From Vreelandella sp042466685 (GTDB lineage: Bacteria > Pseudomonadota > Gammaproteobacteria > Pseudomonadales > Halomonadaceae): DNA of 64,000 nucleotides. Below are positions 61,239 to 64,000 of the stretch, one piece after another. The position numbers and the translations under genes were made by a program. The number at the start of each line of letters is the position of its first letter. The stretch's first letter is position 1. Where the stretch lies: positions 3,224,001 to 3,288,000 of the forward strand of contig NZ_CP170448.1 in assembly GCF_042466685.1 (NCBI RefSeq), in the 5' to 3' direction. The notes under the pieces are model-generated. The model saw only the letters and a list, made by a program, of their open reading frames with translations. It was not told the DNA's origin and did not search any database.

Positions 61239-63356
61239 ATGAGCTTGTTTGCAACGCTTTCGCGTTCGGTCGCCCTGGCTGTCATGCTGGTTGTTACCAG
61301 CCCAGCCGCCTTCGCGCAACTTGAACCGACCGACGAACAACGCCAGGCGGCAGTGGAAATTGCGGACTCGCTCCGCTACGGCCACTATGCTGATATAAAT
61401 TTTGACGAAGCGTGGTCTAGAGATGCATTCCAGCGCTACCTGGACATTCTCGACGGCCAGCGCGCCTACCTGTTGCGCAGCGACATTGAGCCCTATCGCC
61501 ACTTAGAGACGGGCATGGCAGATGCCCTCTTCAATGGCGAACTGGATGATGCATTTGGTCTCTACAACGCTTTTAGCGAGCGCCAGCGTGCACGCCTTGA
61601 GTCGCTGCTTGCGCAACTCGATGAAGGCCTTGATTTCGATTTCGACAGCAATGAACGCCTGGAAATTGATCGTGAAGACACCCCCTGGGCATCCCGGCAA
61701 AGCGAGCTTGACGAGCTGTGGCGTAAACGGCTTAAAAACGATGCTTTAACACTCGCTCTGACCGACCAGGATAGCGAGCAGATTGAAGACAACCTACGCC
61801 AGCGGTATGAAGGCCAATTAACGCGGCTGGAGCAAACCGAATCAGAAGACGTGTTTGGCGTTTTGATGGCAGCCGTAACCAGCAGTATCGATCCACATAC
61901 TGGCTACCTCTCCCCCCGCCAGGGCGAATCTTTCGATATTCAGATGAGCCTTTCCCTTGAAGGCATTGGCGCCCTGCTTCAATCAGACGGCGAGTATGTC
62001 AAAGTCTCCAGCCTTGTGCCTGGTGGACCTGCCGAGCGCGCAGGCGTGCTTGAGCCAGCGGATCGCATCATCGCTGTAGGCCAGGAAGAGGGTGAGATGG
62101 TCAATGTGGTCGGCATGCGCCTGGACAACGTGGTGGATCTGATTCGCGGCCCCAAAGGCTCTATCGTTCGCCTGGATGTGGTACCTGCCCAAGCAGTCGA
62201 TATGACCCGCTCTCAAACCGTTCAGATCACCCGGGACACCGTTAGCCTTGAAGATCAAGCCGCCCACGGCGAAGTGATTGAGGTACAGCGCGACGGCGAA
62301 CCTCACCGTCTTGGTGTGATTAACATCCCTACTTTCTACGTCGACTTTGACGCTTGGCAAGCAGGCGAAGAGGAGTATCGCAGCACTACCCGCGACGTTG
62401 CCAAAGAAGTCGAGCGGCTTAAAGAAGAGGGCGTAGAGGGGATCGTGCTTGACCTACGCAACAACGGCGGCGGCGCACTGCAGGAAGCCAACTCGCTTAT
62501 TGGCCTGTTTATTGACCGCGGCCCCACCGTACAAGTGCGCGACGCACAGGGGCGTATTCAGTTGTATGGCGATAGCGAAGCAGGCACGCTCTATGACGGC
62601 CCGCTAGGCGTACTGGTAAATCGCCTCTCCGCTTCCGCTTCAGAGATTTTCGCCGGTGCAATTCAAGACTACGGTCGTGGTTTAGTGCTAGGCACCCCAA
62701 CGTTCGGCAAAGGCACCGTGCAAACACTTAACGAGCTTAGCCATGGGCAGATTAAGCTAACCCGCGCCAAGTTCTATCGCATTTCCGGCGATAGCACTCA
62801 GAACCGTGGCGTTGAGCCGGATATCGACTTCCCCAGCCTGATTGACCCCGAGCGTATCGGCGAAAGCAGCCTGGACAACGCCCTCGCCTGGGACACCGTT
62901 CAGAACGTGCAGTATCGCCGCTATGGCGAGCCTGAAACAATGCTGGACAAGCTGATAGCCCAACACGATGCACGCGCCCAGGACAACGCCAACTTCCGCT
63001 ATCTAGAGCGTCAGTCCACACTAGCGCGCCAGTTACGCGAGCAGCACACCAGCGTGAGCTTAAATCGCGAACAGCGTAAGCGCGAAATGGAAGCCCAGGA
63101 AGCCGAACAGCTCTCGCTAGAGAACCAACGCCGCCGCGCGCTGGGCCTTGAAGAGCTGGATGAGTGGATGGACGCACGGGCAGATGCCACAGAGGGGGTA
63201 ACGGAAGAAACGGGTGACACCGAGACCTCGCAAAACGGCGAAAACGAAGAGGATGAAGCGCTTGCCGTTGATCGTGCCTATGTACTCGAATCGGCTGAAA
63301 TTCTGCTCGATTACGCCCACTTGCAAGAGTCTCAGCGCCTAGCCGCAAAGCGGTAA
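61239..63356 (+). CDS. prc: Carboxy-terminal processing (tail-specific) protease
   Basis: A 705-residue periplasmic serine protease that removes C-terminal tails (for example from FtsI/lipoprotein substrates). A signal peptide (RSVALAVMLVVTSPAAFAQ) directs export. An N-terminal helical region precedes the PDZ domain (about 240-330: VKVSSLVPGGPAERAGVLEP) and the S41 protease domain: GIVLDLRNNGGGALQEANSL, NRLSASASEIFAGAIQDYGR with catalytic Ser and GTPTFGKGTVQTL with Lys. The C-terminal end is Glu-rich. Length and order match Prc/Tsp. Confidence 0.97.
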   Translation: MSLFATLSRSVALAVMLVVTSPAAFAQLEPTDEQRQAAVEIADSLRYGHYADINFDEAWSRDAFQRYLDILDGQRAYLLRSDIEPYRHLETGMADALFNGELDDAFGLYNAFSERQRARLESLLAQLDEGLDFDFDSNERLEIDREDTPWASRQSELDELWRKRLKNDALTLALTDQDSEQIEDNLRQRYEGQLTRLEQTESEDVFGVLMAAVTSSIDPHTGYLSPRQGESFDIQMSLSLEGIGALLQSDGEYVKVSSLVPGGPAERAGVLEPADRIIAVGQEEGEMVNVVGMRLDNVVDLIRGPKGSIVRLDVVPAQAVDMTRSQTVQITRDTVSLEDQAAHGEVIEVQRDGEPHRLGVINIPTFYVDFDAWQAGEEEYRSTTRDVAKEVERLKEEGVEGIVLDLRNNGGGALQEANSLIGLFIDRGPTVQVRDAQGRIQLYGDSEAGTLYDGPLGVLVNRLSASASEIFAGAIQDYGRGLVLGTPTFGKGTVQTLNELSHGQIKLTRAKFYRISGDSTQNRGVEPDIDFPSLIDPERIGESSLDNALAWDTVQNVQYRRYGEPETMLDKLIAQHDARAQDNANFRYLERQSTLARQLREQHTSVSLNREQRKREMEAQEAEQLSLENQRRRALGLEELDEWMDARADATEGVTEETGDTETSQNGENEEDEALAVDRAYVLESAEILLDYAHLQESQRLAAKR

Positions 63357-63390
63357 TGGCTTTCCACTAAACAGTACGCTGAGCTCAAAC

Positions 63391-63420
63391 CGCCGCTCCT
63401 TTCATAAGGGGCGGCGTTTT
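63391..63420 (+). terminator. Rho-independent terminator after prc
   Basis: CGCCGCTCCTT and AAGGGGCGGCG form a stem (one internal mismatch) with a short loop and a following TTTT. It lies about 35 bp past the prc stop. Confidence 0.88.
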
Positions 63421-63438
63421 GGTTTTAACGTCTTGTTT

Positions 63439-63804
63439 TCAACATAGCGCTGCCAGGCGGGCAGGCCGATCGCCCATTTTGGTTAAGCGCTTAGTAAGCG
63501 CTGCCAACTGAACGGCACTGCCCTGACTTCCCGCACGAATAATCTCAAGCGCCCAGGCAGGTAACTTGGGAGCAAGTCGATAATAGACCCACTGGCCTTC
63601 GCGCTGGCCACTCAGTAGCCCGCACTGACGCAGCTGCGCCAAGTGGCGCGACACCTTAGGTTGCGACTCCTGCAGCGCATGGGTCATTTCACACACGCAA
63701 AGCTCTTGCTCTTGAGCCACCAGAAGCACCAACATCAAACGCGTTTCATCGCTTAAACATTTAAACACCTGCAAGGCTTGCGGTGTATTTACTTTACCCA
63801 CCAT
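63439..63804 (-). CDS. ArsR/SmtB-family regulator with CVC metal/arsenic site
   Basis: A 121-residue winged-helix repressor. The order is ALQVFKCLSDETRLMLVLLV, then the alpha-3 metalloid motif ELCVCEMTHAL, ESQPKVSRHLAQLRQCGLLS (recognition helix) and REGQWVYYRLAPKLP. The CVC pair at the ArsR position suggests arsenite or antimonite sensing. A 21-bp imperfect palindrome at 63824-63844 lies just upstream. No arsenic-resistance gene is downstream on this strand (prc converges), so the target lies elsewhere or the gene is an orphan. Confidence 0.9.
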   Translation of the reverse strand: MVGKVNTPQALQVFKCLSDETRLMLVLLVAQEQELCVCEMTHALQESQPKVSRHLAQLRQCGLLSGQREGQWVYYRLAPKLPAWALEIIRAGSQGSAVQLAALTKRLTKMGDRPARLAALC

Positions 63805-63823
63805 AAAGGCCCCAGACTGATTG

Positions 63824-63844
63824 ACTATATGTACTGCATGTAGT
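63824..63844. promoter_or_regulatory. Imperfect palindrome upstream of ArsR-type gene
   Basis: ACTATATGTACTGCATGTAGT is a 21-bp dyad matching its reverse complement at all but two arm positions. It ends 20 bp upstream of the ArsR-type start, the position of an autoregulatory ArsR/SmtB operator. The rest of 63845-63972 shows no gene. Confidence 0.55.
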
Positions 63845-63972
63845 TTACGTCACAACAGTCGCTGGCGGTATGCACCACTCGGTTACGTAACAGGCAGACA
63901 CGACAAAACACCCTGACGCCATAATGAGCATCGGGAGACAAAAAAAGTAAAGGCGTAATACGGAAAACTAAA

Positions 63973-64000
63973 TGGCTCCTCGAGCAGGACTCGAACCTGC
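63973..64000 (-). tRNA. Partial tRNA, 3' end only, probably tRNA-Asn
   Basis: Read on the minus strand this gives the T arm GCAGG-TTCGAGT-CCTGC, the 3' acceptor TCGAGGA, discriminator G and CCA. The remainder is cut by the window edge, so the anticodon is not visible. The acceptor end and discriminator resemble tRNA-Asn (…GAGGAGCCA in E. coli). Confidence 0.8.

Noticed and set aside
1..64000. CRISPR arrays, transposases, phage genes and rRNA operons
   Set aside because: None was seen: no evenly spaced direct repeats with spacers, no DDE transposase motifs, no integrase or capsid genes.

Overview
The window looks like a chromosomal segment of a moderately GC-rich gammaproteobacterium, most likely a Halomonas-type member of the Halomonadaceae. 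This is inferred from the hemA-prfA-prmC and lolB-ispE-tRNA-prs-rplY-pth-ychF gene orders, an E. coli-like Lrp, trpBA with a divergent LysR gene of TrpI type, and many amine/amino-acid transport and LysR/AraC genes. No phage, IS transposase, CRISPR array or rRNA operon was seen.

Layout. 1-13.2 kb: accessory metabolism, with S-methylmethionine uptake and use (mmuPM), a GST, two MFS exporters with HAD/LysR neighbours, a RelE/ParE-type toxin-antitoxin pair, LysE, an ABC-F ATPase, and an HxlR-SnoaL-SDR detoxification group. 13.3-23.6 kb: a polyamine/opine-type ABC transporter operon (ATPase, HAD hydrolase, FAD amine oxidoreductase, binding protein, two permeases) with a divergent LysR and a downstream AraC-LysE pair. 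It is bracketed by two paralogous modules of a VOC protein and a small membrane protein, one of which has lost its small membrane protein by mutation. 23.9-27.1 kb: trpBA and the divergent regulator. 27.1-34.2 kb: LysR/aldo-keto reductase, a VIT-family transporter, a membrane-fused PQQ-type dehydrogenase, a GlpQ-type phosphodiesterase and a DapA-family lyase. 34.5-40.0 kb: a four-gene cluster with a small PstS-like protein, an outer-membrane barrel, a 947-residue PAS-GGDEF-EAL protein and a FeeM/autoinducer-synthase-like acyltransferase; this is the most attractive candidate for an uncharacterised signalling system. 40-47.4 kb: a zinc peptidase, nitroreductase, phosphoesterase, methyltransferase, chemoreceptor and a divergent pair of bactofilins, one membrane-anchored. 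47.4-63.8 kb: the core block (moeB, lrp, prmC, prfA, hemA; TPR lipoprotein, lolB, ispE, tRNA-Gln, prs, rplY, pth, ychF, tRNA-Met, apeB, prc, arsR), ending in the 3' part of a tRNA.

Several genes are best read from internal starts chosen by ribosome-binding sites. Functions are from motif and family recognition by eye; no database search was possible.
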